Notes under the pieces: generated by a model
Database searches by the model: none
What the model was told of the DNA's origin: nothing
The model's input: the letters and a program-made list of their open reading frames with translations, nothing else
Position numbers and translations under genes: made by a program
Assembly: GCA_029210725.1 (NCBI GenBank)
Contig: JARGFM010000033.1
Span: forward strand, 1-37,022
Direction of reading: 5' to 3'
DNA length: 37,022 nt
From: Bacteroidales bacterium
GTDB taxonomy: Bacteria; Bacteroidota; Bacteroidia; Bacteroidales; GCA-2748055
Shown: positions 18,336-25,856 of the stretch, in pieces
Numbering within the stretch: the first letter of the stretch is position 1
How the letters are laid out: each line of letters opens with the position of its first letter

Positions 18336-19194
18336 TCAACCATACTCCCGCCAGGGTGAACAATCCGCCTGCCAGTTGCAGTCCTGTAGGGAACACTCCC
18401 AGAAAAATCCATGCCAGAACCAGGGTCCAGACGCCTTTTGTACTAATAATTAAAGAGGTCTTTGTTGCTTCTATCAGTTTTAGCGCCTGGTAAGCCAGAA
18501 TAATAACAATCAGTGTTTCCATCAGTGAACCCAGAGCCAGATCCTTCCAGATTCCCATGGTGAGATGGACCGTGTTTCCAGAGCGGGAAAAGAGAATGAG
18601 CATTACCAGAGCAAGCAGAAATGAGCGAATCAAAGACATATAGCCAGGTAAGAGCTGCTGATGCCAGCGTCGCCCCACAATGGTGGCCAGAGAAAAAAGG
18701 AATGCAGCAGCAATAACATATATGGATCCGGGATCGAAAAATCCGGCAAATCCACCCTCCCGGTAATTAATAACAAATATGCCCAGGATGGTGATGATAA
18801 TACCAAACATCTGGGAGGCCCGAAACCTTTCTTTAAGAAGCAGAATGCCCATCAGGGTGACAAATACCGGGCCAATATTCCCGATAAAGGAGACCACTGC
18901 CGGATTTTCCATAGCCTTAATAGCCAGATAAAAAAGGCCTGTTGCTGCCCCCTCAAGAACAGCAATAACCAGGGCAGTCATGGTTTTACGGCCCGAATCA
19001 CCTTTCACTTTTCTGTATTCACGACTTATCAGGAACCAGCTTCCGTTCCAAAGAACTCCCAAAGTGAACCAGAGCAAGCCAAACTGAATCATGCTCAAAT
19101 GGTTCAGCACAGATTTACTGAATACAAAAGAGCCTGCAAGGGCCAGTGATGCCCCCAGGGCATAAGCATAGCCATTTGTCTGCTGGCGATTCAT
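18301..19194 (-). CDS. EamA/DMT family transporter
   Basis: This is an inner-membrane drug/metabolite transporter of the ten-helix EamA type. The 297 residues contain about ten hydrophobic segments arranged as two five-helix repeats. Each repeat ends with the family-typical stretch before a basic loop (GPVFVTLMGILLLKERFRASQ in the first half, STKGVWTLVLAWIFLGVFP in the second). The substrate is unknown. The gene diverges from the DUF3267 gene over a 45-base spacer holding an inverted repeat, and its 3' end overlaps the convergent TPR gene by 35 bases. Confidence 0.9.
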   Translation of the reverse strand: MNRQQTNGYAYALGASLALAGSFVFSKSVLNHLSMIQFGLLWFTLGVLWNGSWFLISREYRKVKGDSGRKTMTALVIAVLEGAATGLFYLAIKAMENPAVVSFIGNIGPVFVTLMGILLLKERFRASQMFGIIITILGIFVINYREGGFAGFFDPGSIYVIAAAFLFSLATIVGRRWHQQLLPGYMSLIRSFLLALVMLILFSRSGNTVHLTMGIWKDLALGSLMETLIVIILAYQALKLIEATKTSLIISTKGVWTLVLAWIFLGVFPTGLQLAGGLFTLAGVWLITWTRKPALPE

Positions 19195-19196
19195 TT

Positions 19197-19231
19197 GCTA
19201 TTTTCGTCTGGAAAATCCATGCCAAAATAGC
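19197..19231. repeat. Inverted repeat in the divergent EamA/DUF3267 spacer
   Basis: GCTATTTT (19197-19204) and AAAATAGC (19224-19231) are perfect 8-bp inverted copies separated by 19 bases, flanked by TTT on the left and GAAA on the right. The repeat fills the 45-base divergent spacer and may hold overlapping promoter elements or an operator. Confidence 0.5.
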
Positions 19232-19239
19232 GAAAACCA

Positions 19240-19896
19240 ATGACAAATATGAAAACGGGCAGGTCAAAGCTTAAACCTGATGTGGAAACCCTTGAGATGA
19301 ATAAAGGGTACAGGAAGGTCATGGAGCTTGATTTTAGTGAGATGATCCCCTTTGTACTCTCAAATATCCGAAAGCGCGGGGTAATACCCCTGCTTTACAT
19401 GTCAATCAATGTGGCCTTCCTGGCCTTCATGGTCATTTTTGCCATTTGGAGTTTCAGGGACAATCAGCTAAGCCTGGGAAGAATAGCTCTTCAAATCTTT
19501 ACCGGTATAGTTGCAGGGAGCTTCCTGGTTATTCCGCCACATGAACTGCTTCACGGGCTGGCATACCGTGTGCTTGGTGCAAGAAAAATACGTTTCGGGA
19601 TGGATCTGCAACAGTTTATCTTTTATGTAACTGCCGACCGCTGCCCCATCTCCAGAAATGAGCTGACTCTCCTGGCCCTGACTCCGTTTGTGATCATTAA
19701 TGCAGTGATTTTAGCAATCACCGTTTCCTGGGCCACAAACCTGACTCTTTTTTTCACTGCCCTGCTGCTTAGTCATAACATCATGTGCATTGGTGATTTT
19801 GCAATGATCACATACGCCTTCAGCCTGAAGGGGGAAATTTATACCTTTGATGACCTTAAAAAGAATAAAAGCTATTTCTATGAACGGGAGAGCTAA
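19240..19896 (+). CDS. DUF3267 family membrane protein with HExxH zinc-protease-like motif
   Basis: This is a membrane protein of 218 residues. Hydrophobic segments lie at about 49-70, 82-99, 144-165 and 165-182. An HELLH motif at residues 101-105 lies at the end of the second segment, followed by GLAYRVLGARKIRFGMD. That placement of HExxH at a membrane segment is typical of DUF3267 and resembles intramembrane zinc metalloproteases, so proteolytic activity is possible but unproven. It diverges from an EamA transporter, and its stop is 3 bases from the stop of the convergent TPR lipoprotein gene. Confidence 0.82.
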   Translation: MTNMKTGRSKLKPDVETLEMNKGYRKVMELDFSEMIPFVLSNIRKRGVIPLLYMSINVAFLAFMVIFAIWSFRDNQLSLGRIALQIFTGIVAGSFLVIPPHELLHGLAYRVLGARKIRFGMDLQQFIFYVTADRCPISRNELTLLALTPFVIINAVILAITVSWATNLTLFFTALLLSHNIMCIGDFAMITYAFSLKGEIYTFDDLKKNKSYFYERES

Positions 19897-19899
19897 ACC

Positions 19900-20625
19900 T
19901 CAGGATACCATTTTTTCAAGAAGCATTTTTGCTTTCTCCGCTTTTTGCAGGCTCATCGTGAAATCTGAATCAATCTCATATGCCTTCATATAGCTGTCAT
20001 GCGCTTCCTGGTATTTCTGGATGGTCATAAAAAAATCCCCCTTTGAATCGTAAGGATATGCAATATCCGGAGCCAGCTGGATATACCTGTCAAAGGCCTT
20101 TTCTGCATCGTCATAGCGTTCCAGGTCCATATAAGCATAACCAAGCTGGTTATAGGCCAGAGGATAAGCGGGACATTCCCTGGTGGCTCTCTCAATGGAG
20201 ACAATGGCTGCTTCCGGATCCTTAAAATAATGGAATTGAATAATATACAGTATTTTATGGAGATGAGGATCGGATGGATAGAGCTCAATCAGTTTATTCA
20301 GATGTTCCACGACCTTCTCATCCTGTCCATCCTTAAGATATTTCAGAGCAGCTCTGAGTTCCTCCTCCCCGGGATTCTGTGTAATACCGGACTGTAAGGC
20401 TTTATCGATTATATCTTTGGAGCCCTCGCTGGAAATAAAGAACATCCAGAAATAGGCCATGAAAAAGTCCGGATCCTCCTTTACCGCATACTCGAAATTC
20501 TTGTGTGCAAGGCTTAATTTGAGCTGGTCATACGCCAACATTCCGGTCTCATAAAACTCCAGAGCCAGTTCAGAATCAGTGTGTATGGGCATCACCGAAG
20601 CCGGGTTTCCCCCGGTGCACCCCAA
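19900..20625 (-). CDS. TPR lipoprotein, signal peptide apparently one base out of frame
   Basis: This is a helical repeat protein with at least four tetratricopeptide units (for example PLAYNQLGYAYMDLERYDDAEKAFDRYIQLAPD at about residues 150-182 and the following SKGDFFMTIQKYQEAHDSYMKAYEID). The open frame gives only a TTG at 20625 as a start, right at a lipobox-like FLGCTGG. Upstream in the same frame the peptide SFSILIFLGC would be an ideal lipoprotein signal core but has no standard start codon. An ATG at 20675 begins MRLSLLAPVLVF in another frame and would join SILIFLGC perfectly if the five-base A run at 20640-20644 had six bases. A good promoter lies just upstream of that ATG. I infer a sequencing error or a real frameshift. 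Confidence 0.75.
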   Translation of the reverse strand: MGCTGGNPASVMPIHTDSELALEFYETGMLAYDQLKLSLAHKNFEYAVKEDPDFFMAYFWMFFISSEGSKDIIDKALQSGITQNPGEEELRAALKYLKDGQDEKVVEHLNKLIELYPSDPHLHKILYIIQFHYFKDPEAAIVSIERATRECPAYPLAYNQLGYAYMDLERYDDAEKAFDRYIQLAPDIAYPYDSKGDFFMTIQKYQEAHDSYMKAYEIDSDFTMSLQKAEKAKMLLEKMVS

Positions 20626-20675
20626 AAATATAAGAATGGAAAAACTAATACCGGGGCTAATAAACTTAACCTCAT
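20626..20675 (-). other. Displaced lipoprotein signal peptide start (putative frameshift)
   Basis: This stretch holds the ATG and the first half of the signal peptide for the TPR lipoprotein. It falls into the right frame only if one base is added to the A5 run at 20640-20644. Confidence 0.55.
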
Positions 20676-20707
20676 TTTCTCAAAGTTTTCCAATCTTACG
20701 TCCACTT

Positions 20708-20739
20708 CAAAATTAGCACTTTTCTTTACTATTGCCAAA
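20708..20739 (-). promoter_or_regulatory. Predicted promoter for the TPR lipoprotein
   Basis: On the minus strand TTTG (20739-20736), a 20-base spacer and TAATTTTG (20715-20708) give a full consensus match. The expected transcription start is about 25 bases before the ATG at 20675. It begins directly after the hydrogenase NuoE-like stop codon, so the lipoprotein can be expressed independently of the hydrogenase operon. Confidence 0.7.
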
Positions 20740-21225
20740 TCAGCCCTTATATTCTTCGATGATGTTCTTCACATCATCAGGTGCCACCCTTCCGTAAGTT
20801 TTGTTCCCCACCTGCACCACAGGAGCAAGGCCACAGGCACCGACACAGCGCAGACAGCTGAGCGAAAACAGCCCATCGGCATCTGTCTCACCCACCTCAA
20901 TCTGCAGCTGCTTTTTAAATTCTTTCAACACAGTCTCGGCACCCCGCACATAGCACGCTGTTCCGGTACATATGGATATGGGATACTTCCCCTTTGGAAT
21001 CATGGTGAAGAATGAATAGAAAGTGACCACTCCGTATACTTTTGCAGCCGGCATCTCCATCTTTTCGGCGATCACTTCCTGAACCTCTGCAGGAAGATAG
21101 CCAAAGGCAGACTGGCACTTATGCAACACATTGATCAGTTCTCCATGCTGGTTGCCAAATGAATCACATATGGAATGGATTTTATCAACCTGGTCCTGTC
21201 TGAGTTCTATTTTAACGCTTGACAT
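20740..21225 (-). CDS. NuoE-like [2Fe-2S] subunit of NAD(P)-linked [FeFe] hydrogenase (HndA type)
   Basis: This is the small thioredoxin-fold [2Fe-2S] electron-transfer subunit of a multimeric hydrogenase, related to the 24-kDa subunit of complex I. From the ATG at 21225 the protein is 161 residues. The helical N-terminal domain (NVLHKCQSAFGYLP) is followed by the cluster domain, whose ligands are C86 and C91 (CTGTAC) and C127 and C131 (CVGAC). All four are conserved, so it should carry a cluster. I prefer 21225 (MSSVKIEL) over the position directly after the upstream stop, because the 7-residue extension is not typical. It is the last hydrogenase gene, 21 bases after the catalytic subunit. 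Confidence 0.92.
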   Translation of the reverse strand: MSSVKIELRQDQVDKIHSICDSFGNQHGELINVLHKCQSAFGYLPAEVQEVIAEKMEMPAAKVYGVVTFYSFFTMIPKGKYPISICTGTACYVRGAETVLKEFKKQLQIEVGETDADGLFSLSCLRCVGACGLAPVVQVGNKTYGRVAPDDVKNIIEEYKG

Positions 21226-21246
21226 AACTATCTGTATTATTAGCAA

Positions 21247-23022
21247 TTAAACCTGGAATATCTTTTTTCGCTTGTCGAAATAATGCGTATGTAACAATTC
21301 ATGCGCCTTTTCACTCAGTGGTTCACCAAGGAACTCATCGTAAAGTTTCAGGATATAGGGATTCTTATGAGATTTCCGGATAGTCTTCCCTTCATCTTCC
21401 AGGTATATTGCTTTGGTCCTGGCTTTCAGAATCGAACTGTCACCGTGGTGAAGTGGTTGTCCACCGCCACCAATGCATCCGCCTGGACAGGCCATCACCT
21501 CAATGGCATGGTATTTCGATTTTCCGGCTCTTACCTCATCCAACAATTTCCTGGCATTTCCCAGTCCGTGAGCAATGCCGATCTTTATATCCAGTCCATC
21601 GAAATCGACTGTTGCCGACCGGATCCCCTCCATTCCCCTGAGCTGCTCAAACTCAACGTTTTCAAGAGTCTTCCCGGTTTGAAGCTCATAGGCAGTGCGG
21701 GTGGCCGCTTCAATTACACCGCCCGTGGCACCAAAAATGACGGCCGCTCCGGAAGACTCACCCAAAGGAGCATCAAACTCTGATGCCTCCAGCTTATTGA
21801 GATCCATGTTGGCCTGTTTGATCAGGTGAGCCAGCTCCCGGGTTGAAATACTGTAATCTACATCCGGATTCCCGTCTACCGAAAATTCGTCACGCTGACA
21901 CTCATACTTTTTAGCCAGACAAGGCATGATGGATATGACTACCATGTCTTTCCTTTTCACCTTAATCTTATCGGCAAAGTAGGTCTTGGCGATCGCTCCG
22001 AACATTTGCTGGGGCGACCTGGCCGTGGAAGGCACATCCTTCAAATCGGGGTAGTTGTATTCAAAAAAGTTCACCCAGCCCGGGCAGCAGGAGGTCAGAA
22101 TGGGAAGTTTCACACTCTCATCGCCCTCAAGGTGCCTTTTTAAACGCCCCAGGAGTTCAGTTCCTTCCTCCATGATGGTCAGGTCAGCCGCAAAATCAGT
22201 ATCAAATACATAGTCGAAACCAAGCTGCTTAAGAGCCGTAACCATCTGGCCGGTGACCCTGGTTCCGGGCTCCATACCGAATTCCTCGCCCAAAGCAGCC
22301 CTGACTGCCGGAGCCGTTTGCACCACAACGGTTTTACCTGGATCATTTAACGCTCTGATTACATTACCAGTATGGTCCACCTCTGTAAGGGCACCCGTGG
22401 GACAAACAGCCACACACTGTCCGCAGTAGGTACAGGGAGAGTGCTCCAGGTTCATCTCAAAGGCCGGAGCCACCACTGCCATAAAACCGCGATTTACAGC
22501 ATGAAGTGCCCCCACAGTCTGAAAATTATTGCACATAGTCTCGCACCTGCGACACATAATGCATTTGTCCAGGTCCCGTATAATGGAGGGAGAAGTATCC
22601 AGCCTGTAGGTCGACATCTCTGCATATTCCTGTCCCGGAATCTCCCTGATTCCAAGTTTAACAGCCATGTCCTGCAGGTCACAGTTACCCGATTTGGCAC
22701 AGGAAAGGCAATCCTTGGGATGATCCGAAAGGATTAGTTCCATCACGGTCCGCCGGGCGTTGATCACCCTCATACTGTTAGTCCTGACAACCATGCCTTC
22801 AGCCACATCCGTAGAACAGGACGGGGCCAGGTTTTTCCTGCCCTCAACCTCCACGGAACATATTCGGCAGCCTCCCGGCTTGTTCTCAATATTCGGATCT
22901 TTCAAATCCATATAACACAGGATCGGTATATCGATATCGAGCTGTTTAGCCGCTTTGTAGATAGTTGTACCTGCCGGCACCTCTACCTTGTTTCCATCTA
23001 TGGTAAGTTTAATTTGACTCAT
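21247..23022 (-). CDS. [FeFe] hydrogenase catalytic subunit (HndD type)
   Basis: This is the catalytic subunit that reduces protons to H2 or the reverse, in the cytoplasm. Domains in order: a [2Fe-2S] ferredoxin domain (C36, C52, C55, C69); the His-Cys [4Fe-4S] site (H101, C105, C108, C114); two [4Fe-4S] clusters (C154/157/160/164 and C197/200/203/207); then the H-domain. The H-cluster motifs are complete: TSCCPGW (C312 as proton relay, C313 as ligand), MPCLAKKYE (C368) and MACPGGCIGGGG (C512, C516). A small-subunit-like tail follows. The 591 residues match HndD of NAD(P)-linked, probably electron-bifurcating group A enzymes. Needed maturases HydE, HydF and HydG are not in the window. It lies 9 bases after the NuoF-like gene. 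Confidence 0.97.
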   Translation of the reverse strand: MSQIKLTIDGNKVEVPAGTTIYKAAKQLDIDIPILCYMDLKDPNIENKPGGCRICSVEVEGRKNLAPSCSTDVAEGMVVRTNSMRVINARRTVMELILSDHPKDCLSCAKSGNCDLQDMAVKLGIREIPGQEYAEMSTYRLDTSPSIIRDLDKCIMCRRCETMCNNFQTVGALHAVNRGFMAVVAPAFEMNLEHSPCTYCGQCVAVCPTGALTEVDHTGNVIRALNDPGKTVVVQTAPAVRAALGEEFGMEPGTRVTGQMVTALKQLGFDYVFDTDFAADLTIMEEGTELLGRLKRHLEGDESVKLPILTSCCPGWVNFFEYNYPDLKDVPSTARSPQQMFGAIAKTYFADKIKVKRKDMVVISIMPCLAKKYECQRDEFSVDGNPDVDYSISTRELAHLIKQANMDLNKLEASEFDAPLGESSGAAVIFGATGGVIEAATRTAYELQTGKTLENVEFEQLRGMEGIRSATVDFDGLDIKIGIAHGLGNARKLLDEVRAGKSKYHAIEVMACPGGCIGGGGQPLHHGDSSILKARTKAIYLEDEGKTIRKSHKNPYILKLYDEFLGEPLSEKAHELLHTHYFDKRKKIFQV

Positions 23023-23031
23023 CTCTCTGCT

Positions 23032-24825
23032 TTATTTTAAAATCACTGCATCGAATTTACATTTCTCCATACAGGCACCACATTTAATACAGGTCTCAGG
23101 ATTGATCAGGTGAGGTTCTTTGCGCTCTCCTGATATTGCTCCTACCGGACAGGCCCTTGCACAGGCCGTACATCCAATGCAATTCTCCTCCAAGATGAAA
23201 TACTCAAGAAGGTCCGTACATACTCCTGAAAGACACTTCTTATCCACCACATGCGACAAATATTCGTCATAAAAATTATCCATGGTGGACAGTACCGGAT
23301 TGGGGGAACTCTGACCCAGACCGCAGAGGGAAGTATCCTTAATGACCTCTCCGAGATTGCGTAACCTGACCAGGTCACTCTCCTCGCCCTTACCTTCACA
23401 AATTCTTTCGAGCAATTCCAGAAGTCTCTTGTTCCCGATCCTGCAGGGAGCACATTTACCACAGGACTCCTCAACCGTGAAGTCCAGATAGAATTTGGCA
23501 ATGGAAACCATACAATCGTCCTCGTCCATAACAATCATACCCCCCGAACCCATCATGGAGCCGTTGGCAACCAGGTTTTCGTAGTCAATAGGAGTATCCA
23601 GATGTTTTTCGGTCAGGCACCCGCCGGAGGGTCCGCCGGTCTGTACCGCCTTAAATTTCTTGCCATCTTTAATCCCTCCCCCAATCTCAAATATCACCTC
23701 ACGAAGGGTGGTTCCCATCGGAACCTCTATAAGGCCCACATTATTGATTTTTCCTGCCAGCGCAAACACCTTGGTTCCCTTGGAAGTCCCGGTACCAATA
23801 CTACTGAACCAGTCGGGTCCCTTTAAAATAATCACCGGAACATTGGCCAGCGTCTCCACATTATTGACGTTGGTAGGTTTTCCCATATATCCGCTTTCAG
23901 CTGGAAAAGGGGGCTTCAAGGAGGGCTCACCCCGTAGGCCTTCCATGGAGTGGATCAGGGCAGTTTCTTCTCCGCAAACAAAGGCTCCTGCTCCATATTT
24001 CAGATCAATATCAAAATCAAATCCTGAACCCAGAATGTTCTTACCGAGCAGTCCGTACTCCCTGGCCTGTCCGATGGCTATCTTTAATCGTTCAATGGCC
24101 AGCGGATATTCTGCCCGTATATAAATATAACCCATATCCGCACCGATACAGCGACCTACAATGGCCATGGCCTCAAGTACGGAATGGGGATCCCCCTCCA
24201 GGATGGACCGGTCCATAAAAGCACCGGGGTCCCCCTCATCAGCATTACAAACCACATATTTCTGATCGGCCTGGCTCTTTCGGGCAAAATCCCATTTCAG
24301 TCCGGCCGGAAAACCAGCTCCTCCTCGTCCTCTCAGTCCGGATTCCTTCATTAACTGGATGGTTTCTTCCGGTGTCTGATTGCTGAGTACTTCCCCCAGG
24401 GCCAGGTAGCCATCCCTGGCAATATATTCATCAATAAACTCCGGATCAATCACACCACAATTCCTCAGAGCTATCCTCAACTGCTTCTTATAGAAACCCA
24501 TAGCTTTGGCATCCTCCACATGTACGTTAGTTTCAGGGTCTGTATAAAGCAAACGCTCTACTCTTCGTCCTTTGACCACATGCTCCTCCACAATCTCTTC
24601 CGCATCTTCAGGCTTAACCTGGGTATAAAAAGTATTGTCGGGCATCACCTTCACAATGGGACCCTTTTCACAGAAACCGAAGCAACCGGTCATAATGACC
24701 TGGACAGTCTCCCCGAGACCCTGCTTCGAAAGCTCCTTTTTTAGCTTTTCGGCGATGATGTCGCTCTCCTGAGACTTACATCCGGTGCCGCCGCAGACAA
24801 GCAAGTGCATGCTGTATTTTGACAT
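23032..24825 (-). CDS. NuoF-like flavin/NAD(P)H subunit of [FeFe] hydrogenase (HndC type)
   Basis: This is the flavoprotein subunit that exchanges electrons with NAD(P)H and, in bifurcating relatives, with ferredoxin. Numbered from the ATG at 24825 it has 597 residues: an N-terminal thioredoxin-like [2Fe-2S] domain (C11, C16, C48, C52), the FMN/NADH-binding NuoF core (GLRGRGGAGFPAGLKW at about 163-178, GAGAFVCGEETAL at about 278-290), an SLBB region, the N3-type [4Fe-4S] site (C455, C458, C461, C501) and two C-terminal [4Fe-4S] clusters (C549/552/555/559 and C579/582/585/589). The start is fixed by a strong Shine-Dalgarno just upstream. The extra N- and C-terminal clusters are typical of HndC/HydB rather than complex I. 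Confidence 0.95.
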   Translation of the reverse strand: MSKYSMHLLVCGGTGCKSQESDIIAEKLKKELSKQGLGETVQVIMTGCFGFCEKGPIVKVMPDNTFYTQVKPEDAEEIVEEHVVKGRRVERLLYTDPETNVHVEDAKAMGFYKKQLRIALRNCGVIDPEFIDEYIARDGYLALGEVLSNQTPEETIQLMKESGLRGRGGAGFPAGLKWDFARKSQADQKYVVCNADEGDPGAFMDRSILEGDPHSVLEAMAIVGRCIGADMGYIYIRAEYPLAIERLKIAIGQAREYGLLGKNILGSGFDFDIDLKYGAGAFVCGEETALIHSMEGLRGEPSLKPPFPAESGYMGKPTNVNNVETLANVPVIILKGPDWFSSIGTGTSKGTKVFALAGKINNVGLIEVPMGTTLREVIFEIGGGIKDGKKFKAVQTGGPSGGCLTEKHLDTPIDYENLVANGSMMGSGGMIVMDEDDCMVSIAKFYLDFTVEESCGKCAPCRIGNKRLLELLERICEGKGEESDLVRLRNLGEVIKDTSLCGLGQSSPNPVLSTMDNFYDEYLSHVVDKKCLSGVCTDLLEYFILEENCIGCTACARACPVGAISGERKEPHLINPETCIKCGACMEKCKFDAVILK

Positions 24826-24832
24826 TTCTGTT

Positions 24833-24840
24833 CCTCCTTT
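24833..24840 (-). promoter_or_regulatory. Strong Shine-Dalgarno that decides the NuoF-like start
   Basis: The minus strand reads AAAGGAGG seven bases before the ATG at 24825. Such a strong site is uncommon in Bacteroidota, and it sets the start at 24825 rather than the in-frame TTG at 24849. Confidence 0.7.
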
Positions 24841-24845
24841 AGTTT

Positions 24846-25238
24846 TCAATCAACTGTTTGATAGTTCACCGGGATGATCCCATCCACCAGTTCACCTCCC
24901 TTTATATATTTCTCGATGATCTCGTCCGCTTTTTCCAGATTAACCCCGCCAAAAACAACCGGATCGTTTCCGGGCAGCCTTACCTCAATGGTGGGTTCTG
25001 CATAACAATAACCCATGCAACCCACCTGGCTTACTATAGCATCTACTCCTCGTTTCTCCAGCGCATTAGTCATAAACTCCATGGTCGCTTTGGCACCCGA
25101 TGCTATGCCACAGGTAGCCATAGCCACCTTTACTTGTACCAGTTCAGAGGCCAGCTCCCCCCTCTCCCGGGCTTGCATGCCTTTTACTTGTTTGTCGCGG
25201 ATCTTTTTCAGATCTGCCAGCGATGTAATCTTGCTCAT
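24846..25238 (-). CDS. HndB-like thioredoxin-fold [2Fe-2S] ferredoxin subunit
   Basis: This small protein is found with NAD(P)-linked [FeFe] hydrogenases and is thought to act as an accessory electron carrier. It is 130 residues, with a helical N-terminus (about 1-35) and a thioredoxin-like ferredoxin domain. Only three cysteines are visible: C43 in MATCGIASGA, and C74 and C78 in GCMGYCYAEP. Canonical thioredoxin-fold ferredoxins have a fourth five residues after the first; here that position is glycine. A modified or absent cluster is therefore possible. It is 20 bases upstream of the NuoF-like ATG and follows a 68-base gap after the GHKL ATPase gene, the largest gap within the operon. Confidence 0.88.
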   Translation of the reverse strand: MSKITSLADLKKIRDKQVKGMQARERGELASELVQVKVAMATCGIASGAKATMEFMTNALEKRGVDAIVSQVGCMGYCYAEPTIEVRLPGNDPVVFGGVNLEKADEIIEKYIKGGELVDGIIPVNYQTVD

Positions 25239-25306
25239 AATCCTTCGGAATTGGTTCTCTTGTTTCTATAAAGTTATATGATAAGTATGTTATATTTAGT
25301 GCTGTT

Positions 25307-25852
25307 CTAATTCAATCCAAGTTCATCAAGGTTATTTCTAATCATTCTTTTTAAGCCGGTACTTAACTCATTTCCGCCAATACATTCCAGTCCCAGTTCC
25401 TGCCTGATTTGGGAGGTGGAAATGGCAAAATTTCCATTTCCGGTTTTACATTTCAGCTCCCACTCGATCGCTGGATTTGACACAACCAGTAAGAGCCAGC
25501 TTCCCTCCAGATCTCCCAGTGGTTGCCTGTCCGGATGCTTAATCAGGAAAGTAGCCTCAACAGTGGTTCCAATTCCTTTCTCCGAATGGATCTTCAAGCC
25601 CCCTCCTGCCATCTCGGCATGCTGACGAAACAGGGGAATGCCCATCCCAACCCGGCGCGTGGTGCGGGAGGTATAAAAGGGGTCTGAAGCACTGCCGGTC
25701 TCCTTCTCACTCATCCCCTTCCCATTGTCTTCAATCCGGATACACAAAAAATTCCCTTCTTCTTCCTCTTTAACTGTTATGATTACCCTGCCCGCACCGG
25801 CAGCTATGCAATTTTCTGCAATATCCAGGATATGTAGGGCCAATTCCTTCAT
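25307..25852 (-). CDS. Stand-alone GHKL (histidine-kinase-type) ATPase in the hydrogenase operon
   Basis: This is a soluble ATP-binding protein with the HATPase fold of histidine kinases but no phosphoacceptor histidine domain and no sensor domain. The N-box (HILDIAENCI) lies at the extreme N-terminus, followed by G1 (EDNGKGM), the F-box-like SDPFYTSRTTRR, G2 (GMGIPL) and GTTV. All nucleotide-binding elements are intact. The last 75 or so residues (after FLIKHPD) match nothing I recognise. I favour the ATG at 25852 (MKELALHILD), which lies just after the PHP stop codon; an ATG at 25867 overlapping PHP is the alternative. Homologues sit beside [FeFe] hydrogenase regulatory genes in anaerobes. 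Partner and phosphorylation target are unknown. Confidence 0.85.
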   Translation of the reverse strand: MKELALHILDIAENCIAAGAGRVIITVKEEEEGNFLCIRIEDNGKGMSEKETGSASDPFYTSRTTRRVGMGIPLFRQHAEMAGGGLKIHSEKGIGTTVEATFLIKHPDRQPLGDLEGSWLLLVVSNPAIEWELKCKTGNGNFAISTSQIRQELGLECIGGNELSTGLKRMIRNNLDELGLN

Positions 25853-25856
25853 CTTT

